A stretch of DNA of 64,000 nucleotides from NCBI RefSeq assembly GCF_024763615.1, contig NC_077224.1:35474712-35538711 (forward strand), in the 5' to 3' direction. The stretch is from Phlebotomus papatasi. Taxonomy: Eukaryota; Arthropoda; Insecta; Diptera; Psychodidae. Under the pieces are notes generated by a model. It was given only the letters and a program-made list of their open reading frames with translations, searched no databases and had not been told where the DNA came from. Shown here one piece after another: positions 10,101-19,460 of the stretch. Made by a program: the position numbers and the translations under genes. The number at the start of each line of letters is the position of its first letter. The stretch's first letter is position 1.

Positions 10101-13100
10101 TCCCATGAAATATTTCCTCGCTGAAGAGGATCAGTTCAGCATTTGTGGTTCCGATGAGGAAATTCAGAATGAAAAAGTCTTAACGGATGTTGGCTTTGCT
10201 GAGGACATCGGAGCAACTGCCCTACCTATACCAAAAGAATCATCTGATACCCTCGAAAAGGGATGGCCTTGTCCACTCTGCACCCTTATCAACTCCCCTA
10301 CTCGCTTAGGCTGTGGAGTATGTTCAGAGGCTCGTCCATTGGACTATATGGTCCCACCAGACTATCCGAAACCAGATAAAACTCCCGAAGTACCCCAAGA
10401 AAAAGTGGACAATGTGATACTTCGTCCACTTGAGCGCAAGAACGATCTCAATCGCGTGAATCCCAACAGAAAATCCGCAGAATTGTTCAACATTGTCCAG
10501 GAAGAGATTAGATTTAAAAATGCAGGATTGCAAACACCTAGTCCCAATATCACCAAGAACAAATACCGAGGAGTCTACAACTACAATCCCAGCACCAAAT
10601 ACTCTCATCAAATATCTAGTCAAACTAAGAAAATGGCTCCACAGCCTCCGAATCTTCACAGAGAACTCCTCAACTTGGACAACGCAGACATAGTAGCGAA
10701 TATTGAAGCTTTTGAATGCCCTATTTGCTTTATGAAGTTTCAACCTGGCGAGGGAGTGATACTCCGAGATTGCCTTCATACTTTCTGCCGCGAATGCCTT
10801 GGCCATACAGTGGAATACAGCGAAGATGCCCAAGTTAAGTGTCCCTTCATGAATGCCGTATACAGTTGCGATTCCGTCCTGCAGGATCGCGAAATAAAAG
10901 CTCTCGTCACGCGGGACGTGTACGAAAAGTATCTAGCCAAGTCGGTGCGACAGGCTGAACACAAAATCGAGAATGCCTTTCACTGTAAGACACCCAACTG
11001 CAGGGGTTGGTGCATTTATGAAGACAACGTGAACCTCTTTAAGTGCCCCGTTTGCCGGATTACAAACTGTCTCACTTGTCAGGTAAGTTTGATTTCCGGA
11101 AATAAAATTACAATTTTCTAAGCAGACATTCAACCAGGAAGTTCACATGAGTCATTTCTCATTATATTTGTCTACACATTAAAAATCCTATTGTACTTGA
11201 ATAAATCAAGACCAAAACTTGAGAAAGTATTGATTGCGAGCCAAATGGATAGTAGCCAAGAGAAATTTTAAAAGGAGTGTCTTTGGATCTTTCATTAAAT
11301 GAGGAATATTCGCTGAGACTTAAACATATTCAAAGTAATTAAACAATATTTAGCGCAGGTTCTGGAAATGAATTAATGTGGTAAAATGTAAATTGATTCA
11401 GAATCGTCGAACAATGCCAAAGGAAAATCCGCAAAGTACTTTAACTCTTTTGTTTTCGCTTTATTATTGTATGCACAATCTGGAAATTTTGACGAAAACA
11501 CTCGGATGATTTTTTAATATTAAAAACTTATGAGTAGTCATGATAATCATATACAGTAGACTCTCGCTAATTCGGCTCTTTTAAGATCGGGCTACTTTTT
11601 AATTCGGGCAGCAGTTAAATTTGAAAAAAAGTTTCTTAACGTTTTTCAAGTTTGACTATGATTATCGAATTAAGCAAATATGCCCAAATTTTATACGGTT
11701 TTTGTCTTAGTTTTGATGTGATTTTGCATTATTAAGAAGATTTAATGCAATTTACAATAAGTACGAGTAACTAAACTTAATATGAGTGCGCAAATGAACA
11801 AAAAATCGTTGCATTTCAAATACTTTGATGCCCGAATTTCTCTATTTCGGATGACATTTTGGTCCCAAATGCCCGAATTTGAGAGAGTCTACTGTAACTC
11901 GAATTCCATTGAGTAGTGATTCTTTCATAAACACAGCCATTGTGATGCTGGAATTAGGTTAGCCAACTGAGATCGATCTTATATTTACAGAGCACGCGTG
12001 TTGAACACCTCCAATTCCGAATACACTAAGTCCCAGGATTGTGCACATTTTCGGGACCGAAAAAAAACGCGCGAAATGACATTTTACATCGAGAAAATTT
12101 GCATAACCGCAGGGGCTTTCTTTTGAATAAATCTTCCGTAGAACGAATTTCGCGCGGAGTAAAAGTAGTCAAAAGAAAAAATTCAACAATTTAAAAGAAA
12201 TACATTACAAAACAGTATTTTTGGCCAGAATTCTTCAATAGATTGTTAGAATATTTAAAAAAATTACCCTAATAAAAGAAATTAAAGTTTTATTCTGAAA
12301 AAGAAGCACTGTGTTTTCAAATTTCCCGAGTCGCAACTTAGTATACATTCAGGCGTATTTCAAAAATAATTTCACAAATTGACTCCTAATGGTAGGCAAA
12401 TTTGGATAATTGTATGTGCATAATTCCGTCAGATGCATAATCCCGATGTGCATAACGCCGGGACAGAGTGCAGGTCGCCTGAAGTGCACAATACAGGGAG
12501 TTCCGCTTTGAAAGAAATTATCCGGACCGAAAAACCCACAAATTCGCTCTAGTGACACAGAAAAATTGCATACCCACAGGGGAAATCTTTGGAATGTTAT
12601 GGAAACGCCGTGATGTGCGCAAAACATTTTCAACGCCAATTTTTCGGCCTATTTACAGTGCCAACGGTTCAAAAGAAATATATTTCAAATTTACCGCTTG
12701 AAAAATATTTGTATACATTTAGGGGCATTTCAAAAATTATTTTACAAATGAGCTCCCAATAGTAGGCAATTCATATCAAATTCTTTCAATCAGTTTTCAC
12801 TTAAGCCGAAACTCCCTGTATCTCTAGTTTGGAAAAGGATATCTTCATTTCATATACTGTTTTTTTTAAATAAGTTTTTTGTATCCAACATTTTGTTATA
12901 AATTTCTTAAAGAGTATATTTTAAACAGGTTTTCATTTTCTAAATTTGTTTTTGTCTCTAAATCAATTAGGGTAATTGTGCCAAATTTCGGCATAGTTGC
13001 ATAGAAGCACCAAAGTCCTAAGTTTTAAATCCAATATTTTTAATTCATATTAATATTTTTTGTTACTTCCTTTTCGGGAAGGTTGTATGGAACCTTGAAA

Positions 13101-14688
13101 ACTAGTTTATCATCTTTGTTTTCTTTAAATCACTTCCTAAAATATTGAAATATTAATAAAAATATGGACATTGCTTTGGGTAGTATTCCGGCCTCTTTGA
13201 AAATTCTAAAAATTAGAATTTTCTTAGAAATTCTCTTAGAAAATTTTAAAACGTTAAACGGAACGAGTTTAATATTTAGTTTAAGACGTTTATATGACCC
13301 ACAAGTCCTGAGATCTTCCGCGTAATTTGTCCTGAAGACCTGAAGAGTAGCATCTCAAATTTACGCGCACATTCCCGTAGCAATTTGCCCTTCCTGAACT
13401 CTTCCAAGGCCTTTTCCACATCATCTTTTTCATAAAAGGGATGGTTTTTTTTCTGGACATTGTAGAACTTAGAAATTGAAAAAAAAAAACATAAAATGAA
13501 TAAGAAATTTAGGAAAGCAAAAGAGAGACGCTTACAAACTATTATACTTTTTTACGCGAAATACAGGATCCAGCTGGGAAATTTTATCCGAAATTTAAAG
13601 ATTGATTTACTATTAACATAAACAGAAACAATCTTTAAAGAAAATTAATCAATTTTCATGAAAAACACCTAAGGACAATTTTCTGCACTTCACCAGAAAT
13701 CACAAGACTGCTAGAAACACAATCGATCTGTCACATTTTTTGTAAGACTCTTTCCACGCACTAAGTTTTTACAACGCAATTTAAATTCAAATTATAGCTA
13801 AAATTTTACGGTCTTTGTGTTAATACATCCTAAAAGGAATAAATATTTAAAAGCAAAATGAATTCGTTGATTATTCGAAGATTACATACATAATTTTAAT
13901 TAATTTATTTGCATGGCCGAAATTACACTCAAAGTGGCCGAAATTAGAAGCTGGCCGAAATTTGGCACACTTCCCCTATTTGACAGGCTACTTGAGTAGG
14001 CCCGGAAAATGATGTTATACTTTAAAAACTATCCAGCCATTCCCGAATTATTGATTTTTGAAAAATGTATTTTTAAAAATATTTAATGTCCAATAACTAT
14101 TTATTTCAAATATTTCGCCTTGGGACAGAGCATTTTAGAATGTGGATCGCTTATCACCCCCTTTACCTCTTAAACGGAGTATTTCGAGGAAATACCCTTC
14201 ACAATTATAACCCACAAAAAATTTCTGTAAATCTCTAGTAATGAAACGCAAGGTTTGTTAAATGAACTTGATTGAACTCACCTAAATACTTCCAAAATAG
14301 GTAATCCACGATGGTCTTAATTGCAAGCAGTACCAGGATCGAATGAACAGCGACTGCGACAGCAATGTGGATGCTCGTCGCACGAAGGAAATGCTGGAGA
14401 CGATGGTGGACAAGGGGGAAGCCATGAAGTGCCCCACGTGCCAAGTGGTGCTGATGAAGAAGTGGGGTTGTGATTGGCTCAAGTGTTCAATGTGCAAGAC
14501 AGAAATCTGCTGGGTAACTCGAGGACCTCGCTGGGGCCCAGCTGGCAAGGGAGATACCTCGGCGGGTTGCAAATGTGGCGTCGACAGCAAGAAATGCCAC
14601 CCAAAGTGAGACATATATTACCCAACACCCATCCCTCTCTGTGACTAAAGATTACTCTTTTTCTTTTAGGTGCAATTACTGTCACTAA
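6899..14688 (+). CDS. RBCK1: HOIL-1L/RBCK1-type RBR E3 ubiquitin ligase, long form (exons 6899-7198, 7271-9768, 9840-11082, 14301-14605, 14670-14688)
   Basis: The five exons join in frame into 1454 codons plus stop; the true N-terminus is missing. Visible order: Ser-rich basic region, KxAPQPP motifs, NZF finger (about 549-572), coiled-coil-like charged helix, LUBAC-tethering helices (about 878-912), ubiquitin-like domain (about 933-1016), second NZF (about 1075-1096), RING1-IBR-RING2 (about 1226-1454). Motifs such as CTLINSPTRLGCGVC, CHTFCRECL, HCKTPNCRGWC and EICWVTRGPRWGP match the vertebrate HOIL-1L pattern closely, including the end after CHPKCNYCH. In mammals HOIL-1L joins HOIP and SHARPIN in LUBAC and makes ester-linked ubiquitin; assigning that role here is inference by homology. 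Human HOIL-1L is about 510 residues, so roughly 900 extra N-terminal residues are notable. The neighbour Acinus is convergent and unrelated in function. Confidence 0.9.
7271..9768 (+). CDS. RBCK1: RBCK1-like, large second exon: proline motifs, NZF1, LUBAC-tethering helices
   Basis: The acceptor TTTATTGCAG ends at 7270 and the donor CAT|GTAAGT is at 9769 (phase 2). The 832 codons are mostly disordered and charged. KRKAPQPPKF and KKRRAPQPPEV are likely SH3-type ligands. An NZF finger WTCPYCTLENPNWRILCEVC (8615-8674) has the W-x-C-x2-C, Thr-Leu and C-x2-C layout that binds ubiquitin. A charged helix follows (EELRLARLNRFRMEKAVN and on). The last part, INKIMKSLELAIVEGQHELA to MKVSLSV (about 9601-9714), aligns by eye with the N-terminal tethering helices of human HOIL-1L that bind the HOIP UBA domain. 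Confidence 0.88.
9840..11082 (+). CDS. RBCK1: RBCK1-like, third exon: UBL, NZF2, RING1 and IBR
   Basis: The acceptor ACTTTCCAG ends at 9839; the donor CAG|GTAAGT is at 11083, phase 0. The exon opens inside the ubiquitin-like domain (IDLYVEDK, MTLKELKDKVSKDF, VQRWILNDQL, AVIYLYLV). NZF2 starts at 10264 and is followed by ARPLDYMVPPDYPKP, as in HOIL-1L. A third APQPP motif (KKMAPQPPNL, near 10630) precedes the RBR. RING1 starts at 10717 (CPICFMKF, CLHTFCRECL, KCPFMNAVYSC). The IBR has HCKTPNCRGWC and KCPVCRITNCLTC, interrupted by the intron. Confidence 0.93.
11554..11894. mobile_element. pogo/mariner-type MITE (CAGTAGACTCTC termini)
   Basis: The 341-bp element has inverted ends CAGTAGACTCTCGCTAATTC and GAATTTGAGAGAGTCTACTG, with TA on both sides. 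A CAGTAGACTCTC end with TA duplication is typical of Tc1/mariner-pogo relatives in insects. It has no coding potential. A second family member with CAGTAGAGTCTCGTTATAG ends lies at 21825-22153. Confidence 0.85.
12970..13976 (-). mobile_element. TA-flanked 1-kb transposon with a helix-turn-helix fragment, copy 1
   Basis: The inverted termini are GGGTAATTGTGCCAAATTTC and GAAATTTGGCACACTTCCCC, flanked by TA. The right end iterates the word GGCCGAAATT. On the minus strand near 13280-13460 a frame starts MSRKKNHPFYEKDDVEKALE and continues EFRKGKLLRECARKFE, which resembles the pipsqueak-type HTH found at the N-terminus of pogo/Tigger-like transposases. The catalytic DDE part is absent, so this is an internally deleted copy. 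Copy 2 is 58971-60020. Confidence 0.8.
14301..14605 (+). CDS. RBCK1: RBCK1-like, fourth exon: end of IBR and RING2 with catalytic cysteine
   Basis: The acceptor CCAAAATAG ends at 14300; the donor AA|GTGAG is at 14606. It completes the IBR (VIHDGLNCKQYQDRM) and encodes RING2: CPTCQVVLMKKWGCDWLKC then CKTEICWVTRGPRWGP. The third RING2 cysteine (codon 14469-14471, in GCDW) sits where HOIL-1L Cys460 and parkin Cys431 lie, so the thioester-forming residue is present, as is the Trp two residues on. GCKCGVDSKKCHPK begins the extra zinc-binding tail. Confidence 0.92.
14670..14688 (+). CDS. RBCK1: RBCK1-like, terminal mini-exon (CNYCH-stop)
   Basis: A 19-nt coding segment after the acceptor TTCTTTTAG (ends 14669). 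Its first base completes a Lys codon and the rest reads C-N-Y-C-H-stop. Two zinc-binding cysteines and the C-terminal His are therefore on a separate exon. Human HOIL-1L ends in the same CxxCH pattern. The 64-nt intron before it is among the shortest in the window. Confidence 0.9.
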
Positions 14689-14792
14689 AGGCCCCATCTG
14701 CAAAAACGTAAAAGGAAGTTATATTTTTCTTAGCAAAGAAATTAAGCAAATTGTGTGAAAGATTGTGATTAAACAGTAAAAATTATTTTTTA

Positions 14793-14798
14793 AATAAA
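14793..14798 (+). terminator. Polyadenylation signal of the ligase gene
   Basis: AATAAA lies about 105 bases after the ligase stop codon, in an AT-rich stretch, with no other candidate closer. It is positioned as expected for a short insect 3' UTR. Confidence 0.65.
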
Positions 14799-14962
14799 TA
14801 TTTCGACAAATTACCTGACTGCCATTGATGTGTTTCTTCTTGTTGAAAGGAGTGCGACATATCAGTCAATGGATGAGGGGCTTCGAAAAAAGTAATGGAG
14901 ATATCGACCGACGACCGATGATGGTTGGAATAGACAAATCTCTGCAACTGTAAGCTTATCTA

Positions 14963-15920
14963 CACGGTAAAAAATTTCGGCACGTATTTGTTCCAAAAAT
15001 TAGCTCGTCCACGGACACCATAATTTTTGGCATAATCTTGTTCATTTTATGAGACTCAAAAAGATACCCAATATTAGTAAAGAATTTGTTCCAAAAATTA
15101 GCTCGTCCACGGACACCATAATTTTTGGAACAAATTTGTACCTTCTAGGAGGAACAAAAAGATACCCAATATTAGTAATGAATTTGTTCCAATAAATAGC
15201 TCGTCTATTATAAAAGCGTCTCACACACTTAGTCACTCATCACCGAAGTGAAGAGGACCCCAAATCTGTTGCAATTTTCGTGCTACATGGTTTCACTTTT
15301 TTAATTCGAGATTCTTTTTCCCCTCTTGCTGCCAGCACTCGCATATGATTTCGTCATGCACGCGTCTGTATAAAACACTCTTAAGTTGATTCTTATTTGA
15401 TGTTCCTTATGAACTTTCGTCACCGAAATCCATCTCGACTGAAGTATAGGCCTTAACTGTAAGTCATAATCACTTAAATGAATTTGTTCCCGACAATGGG
15501 AACAAAAACATTCCCCATATGAGTAACACTTTTGTTCAAAAAATTACCTCGTCCACGGACATCGAAATTTTTTGCAACAAATATGTTACAGATGTAGGAA
15601 TAATATTGTTATAAAAAATATGTACCAATTTGTTCCTGACAGTGGGAACAAAACAGCCGAGTGCAACAAATTCTGTTCCAAATTTCGGGAACAAATTTGT
15701 ATGAAACGAAATCAACTCAAATTTGTAGACATTCCACTGTATCAAAACGGTTCCAAAGAAAACTCTAACAAAATTGTAACTGTATTTTGTAGCGAAACTG
15801 TAAAGAAAACTTTTTGGAACAAACAAATATCTTCTTTAGGTAGAAATTGATTCCAAAAAAATTTGTTCCAAGGAAAACTTGTTCCAATATTTTGGTCAGT
15901 ATCCAAAAGTTTTTACCGTG
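14963..15920. mobile_element. CACGGTAAAA element, copy 1
   Basis: The 958-bp element has inverted ends CACGGTAAAAAATTT and AAAGTTTTTACCGTG, flanked by TA. Inside, a unit of about 80-120 bp containing TTGTTCCAAAAATTAGCTCG and TCCACGGACACCATAATTTT recurs three times before 15210 and again near 15530. Each unit contains TTCCAAAAATTA opposite TAATTTTTGGAA, so each can fold. Copy 2 lies inverted at 31766-32520. No transposase. Confidence 0.78.
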
Positions 15921-16744
15921 TAGTCTTATCATTGGTTTGTCTATTTCAGAAAACAAAATCAACAGAAGAAAAACTAACTTGAAGGAAAGGTTTGTGTCGC
16001 GGCTAAGTAGTTTTTGTAAAATGTTTGTCAAAAGGATGTTGTTCGGCATTTTTATACGGAAGAAATTGGTTTTGACGATTTTTTTTTGCATGGAATGTGT
16101 AAAATATTTTGATACAAAATAAAACAAAGTCAATCTATAGATAATCATTCATAGATTTGGTTAGAATAGACCGAAGGGAAAACGTAGACTATCGTTAGAA
16201 AGATCTCAATACCGCATACAATATACATACTATGACTTTCTAACATACAGAAAAAAAGCAGTAGTAGAGGACAACTGTATTGACAAACAGTGTTAACGAG
16301 AATTGGTACGAGTGAGTACTTGAAACCAAGTCTCCGTGCCCGAACCTAAGATCCAAGAGTCAACAGTGAACCTAACTATCGTAGTCTTCTAGATGTAACC
16401 ATAAATGGAATAAGAAACTGCTCTCATATGGAAAAGGCAGGAGCAATAGAAGATCAGTCAATTCCACCTCAATGTACTCCGTTCCTTATACGGACTTCAG
16501 ACCTAAGGTTTAGCTATATGGCTTAACTACTCTAATTTTTTATCAATTACGATTTTTTGGAAAAATTTAACTTAGGATTGGATTATTAAGGACAAATGAT
16601 CTATTAGGCTCTCAAAAAGCAATAAAATTGCTCGCTATTTAAGATTTTGAGACATTTGGGAACTGGGCTAAACTTCTAGTCTGAAACCGGCCTTACTATA
16701 CCGGAATCGACCGGACTGTAATGTTTAATAACGATTTCAATTAA
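15921..16744. other. Unassigned intergenic sequence
   Basis: No reading frame of substance, tRNA or recognisable repeat core is visible. It contains pieces such as ACCGGCCTTACTATACCGG (partly palindromic, near 16690) next to the following element. Confidence 0.4.
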
Positions 16745-16775
16745 GGGGTTACGTGGGTCAAGAGCTAAAACTGGC

Positions 16776-18293
16776 TATACACTAGATAAAATTTATTGCA
16801 ATATTTCTTTTCAATATCCAATATTGACAAGGATTGCCTTCACATTGCAAAGACTTATTGACCTAAAACGTTCAATATTGAAGAAAATTGTCCAGTGTGT
16901 AGGCAATTATTGCAATATTTGTTTCAATATGGAGCATTTTTTCAAAATTTTTTTCATTATTTTAAATGGCTACATACTAGGCCAAATAATGCCAATAAAA
17001 ATTTTCAAGATCACAATGAAATAAAATTTCAAAGAAGTTCTAAATATCAAATTGAATTGATATTTCCTTCAATATTTTTTAATGGTCAGGAATCTTCTTC
17101 GTTCAGAACATCACAGAACTGCTGGGATTTCCTTGTTTATAAATGAAAACACATCCAAGATTCAAATCCAAGTCAGGACACATCTCTTCCTGCTTCCTCC
17201 AGAAAATCCCAGATTCTCGGAATTTCGCAGTACACTATGTCAAATCTTCCCAAGAACTCAGCTTGGTTAGCACTTCTCACCTGCTTACTCCAGGAAATCA
17301 CAGTTCCTCTGGAATTTTGTTATGCACTTGGTCAAATACACCCAGAATACCCAAATTGGTCAGAAGATTTCTCCTGGTTCTTCTAGGAAATCACGGATCT
17401 TCCGAGATTTTCTCCTGTATTTTGTCAAGAACACCCGAAATACACAGTTGGTCAGAAGATTACTCCTGGTTCCTCCAGGAGATCACAGATCTTGTGGGAT
17501 TTTCTTCTGTATTTTGCCAAGAACACCCAAGATACCCAAGTTGGTCAGAAGATTTCTCTTGGTTCCTCAAGGAAATCACGGATCTTCCGGGATTTTCTTC
17601 TGTATTTTGCCATGAACACCCAAAATACCCAAGTTGGTCAGAAGATTTCTCCTGGTTCTCCAGAAATCACAGAAAATCTCAGAAGATCTATGACTTGCTG
17701 GAGAAACCAGGAGAAATCTTTTGACCAACTTGGGCATTTTGGGTGTTCTTAGTAAAATACCGAACTAAATCCCAGAAGATGTGATTTCCTGGAGGTACCA
17801 GGAGAAATCTTCTGACCAACTTGGGTATTTTGGGTGTGCTTGGTAAAATACAGAAGTAAATCTCAGAGATCTGTGATTTCTAGAGGAACCAGGAAAAATC
17901 TTCTGACCAACATGAGTATTCCGGACGTACTTGACAAAAGATACAACAAAATCCCAGAAGAGTGGAAGTAGAGGAGAAGTCCTGACAAAGATGGGTTTTT
18001 GGGAAGAATTGAGCAGGATATACAGCAGAATTTCTAGTCTTGTCTATGATGATATTCTGAGATGTCTTCCTATTTCGTAAACATGCTAATTCCAAGAGTT
18101 TTACGATGTTTGAAAGGAACTGAATCTCTGACTAGAATGGTATTTTTATAAATTGCAATATTGAAGTCAATTTGTACAGTGTGTAGGCAAATATTGAAAT
18201 ATTGGTTTCATTATTCGCTTCAATATTGAAGTTTTATTTCAATGTCACTTTGAAATGTTATTATTGCAATAATTTGCCTAGTGTGTACACAGC
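16776..18293. mobile_element. Fold-back element with opposed 93-bp arrays
   Basis: The outer arms contain CTATACACTAGATAAAATTT...TTGCAATATT on the left and the matching TTGCAATAATTTGCCTAG...TGTACACAG on the right. Inner arms repeat TCCAGTGTGTAGGCAA-type words (16885 and 18178). Between the arms lies a block of 93-bp tandem repeats that switches orientation near 17695. This layout (long inverted arms built of short tandem repeats) resembles Foldback/FB-type elements. Confidence 0.7.
17170..18060. repeat. 93-bp tandem repeat array, two halves in opposite orientation
   Basis: The word TTGGTCAGAAGAT starts at about 17355, 17448, 17541 and 17634, a spacing of 93 each time. Units also share CTGTATTTTGCCAAGAACAC and GGAAATCAC. 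From about 17697 onward the reverse complement appears instead (AGAAATCTTCTGACCAACTT, GTAAAATACAGAAG), about three more divergent units. Because 93 is a multiple of three, a 193-codon frame (17143-17724) stays open across the forward half; I regard it as a by-product of the period. Confidence 0.88.
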
Positions 18294-18338
18294 TTAGAGC
18301 TTAAAATTAATAAGTTTTTTATTATGTTGAAAAAGAGA

Positions 18339-18790
18339 TGGCAAAGCGTCTCAGCTTTGCAGAATGCTCGAACTCGCGAGATAGACCTCTCTGTTGTCGA
18401 TTGGGGCTCATATAGTCAGATAAAAAAGCCAAAACCTTTCCAAAAAATCCGAATTCAACCAAAACTGTCAAAAATGAGCCCTCCAAAGTTAATGTTTTTT
18501 TTACTTCAATAATCTAAAATGGCGCATGTCTGGACGAAATGTTTGCCTAGGCTGCCTCTAAAATATGTCCGAAAATAAAAAAAAATCTATAGTGCCGTTT
18601 CCGAAAGAAATAAAAAAAAACATGGTTTTGGAGGGGGTAAGGAGAAAAAGAAAAAAGTCTAGATATGTTTTTTTTCTTGGGGGTCACCAAAGACCAAAAG
18701 TTGATATCTTTTACCATTTAAGTTTCAGAGCGGTTGGAACAAGTTGGAGAAAAGTGGGTTATATAAATGATCTCTTTGAGTTCGAGCAGC
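18339..18790 (+). repeat. GCAAAGC-family repeat, short copy nested in the TTAA element
   Basis: It starts TGGCAAAGCGTCTCAGCTTT and GAATGCTCGAACTC and ends GAGTTCGAGCAGC. TGCTCGAACTC near the start is the inverted repeat of GAGTTCGAGCA at the end. Near 18700-18760 it carries an uninterrupted TTTACCATTTAAGTTTCAG, the empty version of the target site occupied by the mobile element at 4408-5423. Confidence 0.75.
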
Positions 18791-18849
18791 AAAATATTAA
18801 AAGAAAAATATTCTGCTTTTTAGCCTTTTTGACCCACGTAACCCCTTAA

Positions 18850-19460
18850 CTCGACGTTTCGGCCGCGCCAAGAACGGTTTCCTGTAGGGGAGCTCTCTAA
18901 TTTTCATGGCACTGTCACGCGTGACAGTGCCATGCCAGCGTTCGAAACTTGACAATGCCATTCGAGCTTTTTTGTCATATTATATGAGTTCGAAAATGCA
19001 ATTCAATTTAATGAAATCCCTTTATACTTGATGATTTTATGAAAATACAGTAGGGAAAAGTGCTCTGCCTTCGAACGTACATGCCTTCGAATAATGTGAA
19101 TTTCTTTTGTTTTTCGTAAGAAATTTACATTAAATGATTATGGAATTATCAACAAATGATGACAAGACAACTAATATTTAATAGAAATGTGTAAGTCTCA
19201 GAGGAAAACTAAAAGAAAATTCACATTATTCGAAGCCATGAACATTCGAAGGGAGAGTACTTTCCCCTACGTCTTGGTTGATTTGTTTAACAAAATTCAT
19301 TGTCATTTGAATTGTCAGAAATCTCAAATATGTGACTTCTGACAATGTCACGTGAGTTGAAATGACAATGTCACGGCTACAAAATCGCATTTTCGAAAAA
19401 GCTCTCCTAAGACTCGAACCCGCTTTGTCATATGGCATTGCCAGAGCGTTACAGAATTCC
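18850..19460. repeat. Inverted-repeat element with a perfect 30-bp palindrome
   Basis: Positions 18905-18934 are a perfect palindrome with half-site CATGGCACTGTCACG. GACAATGCCATTCGAGCTTT and ATGAGTTCGAAAATGCAATT on the left face CATTTTCGAAAAAGCTC and TCATATGGCATTGCC on the right (19388-19445), so the block looks like one inverted-repeat element. It is interrupted by the MITE at 19053-19267. Confidence 0.6.
19053..19267. mobile_element. TA-flanked MITE (GGGAAAAGTGCTCTGCCTTCG end)
   Basis: The 215-bp element has inverted ends GGGAAAAGTGCTCTGCC and AGTACTTTCCCC, bordered by TA. Further in, CTTCGAATAATGTGAATTT faces AAATTCACATTATTCGAAG. The word CTTCGAA recurs on both arms. Non-coding. Confidence 0.82.

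Larger units (their letters stand above)
11083..14300 (+). other. Ligase intron 3 (3.2 kb), transposon-filled
   Basis: This is the only long intron of the recognised ligase exons, and it splits the IBR zinc finger. It holds a pogo-type MITE (11554-11894), a direct repeat pair (12344-12410 and 12715-12775, sharing TTTCAAAAAT and CCCAATAGTAGGCAA-like words) and a 1-kb element with GGCCGAAAT-rich ends (12970-13976). No extra exon is needed or seen. Confidence 0.75.
16745..18845. mobile_element. TTAA-flanked element with GGGGTTACGTGGGTCA ends (composite)
   Basis: The ends are exact inverted repeats, GGGGTTACGTGGGTCAA on the left and TTGACCCACGTAACCCC on the right but for one or two bases, each bordered by TTAA (16741-16744, 18846-18849). 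The same terminus recurs at 49030-49080 and 51195-51218. The 2.1-kb interior is largely other insertions: a fold-back element (about 16776-18293) and a GCAAAGC-family copy (18339-18790). The TTAA duplications again suggest a piggyBac-type mechanism. No transposase remains. Confidence 0.75.

Noticed and set aside
9853..11121. Reading the ligase as ending soon after 11082 in the intron
   Set aside because: The IBR would be cut in half. The exon at 14301 continues it exactly in phase with the missing IHDGLNC segment.
14325..14342. Alternative acceptor GCAAG or GCAAGCAG for the fourth ligase exon
   Set aside because: It would remove the conserved IH-x-G-x-N-C part of the IBR, whereas the acceptor at 14300 restores it.
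17143..17724. 193-codon open frame over the 93-bp array as a real protein
   Set aside because: It stays open because the repeat period is divisible by three. The array reverses orientation right after it, and there is no promoter or homology signal.
17170..18060. CRISPR-like array
   Set aside because: Repeats are 93 bp, contiguous without unique spacers, and the DNA is eukaryotic.
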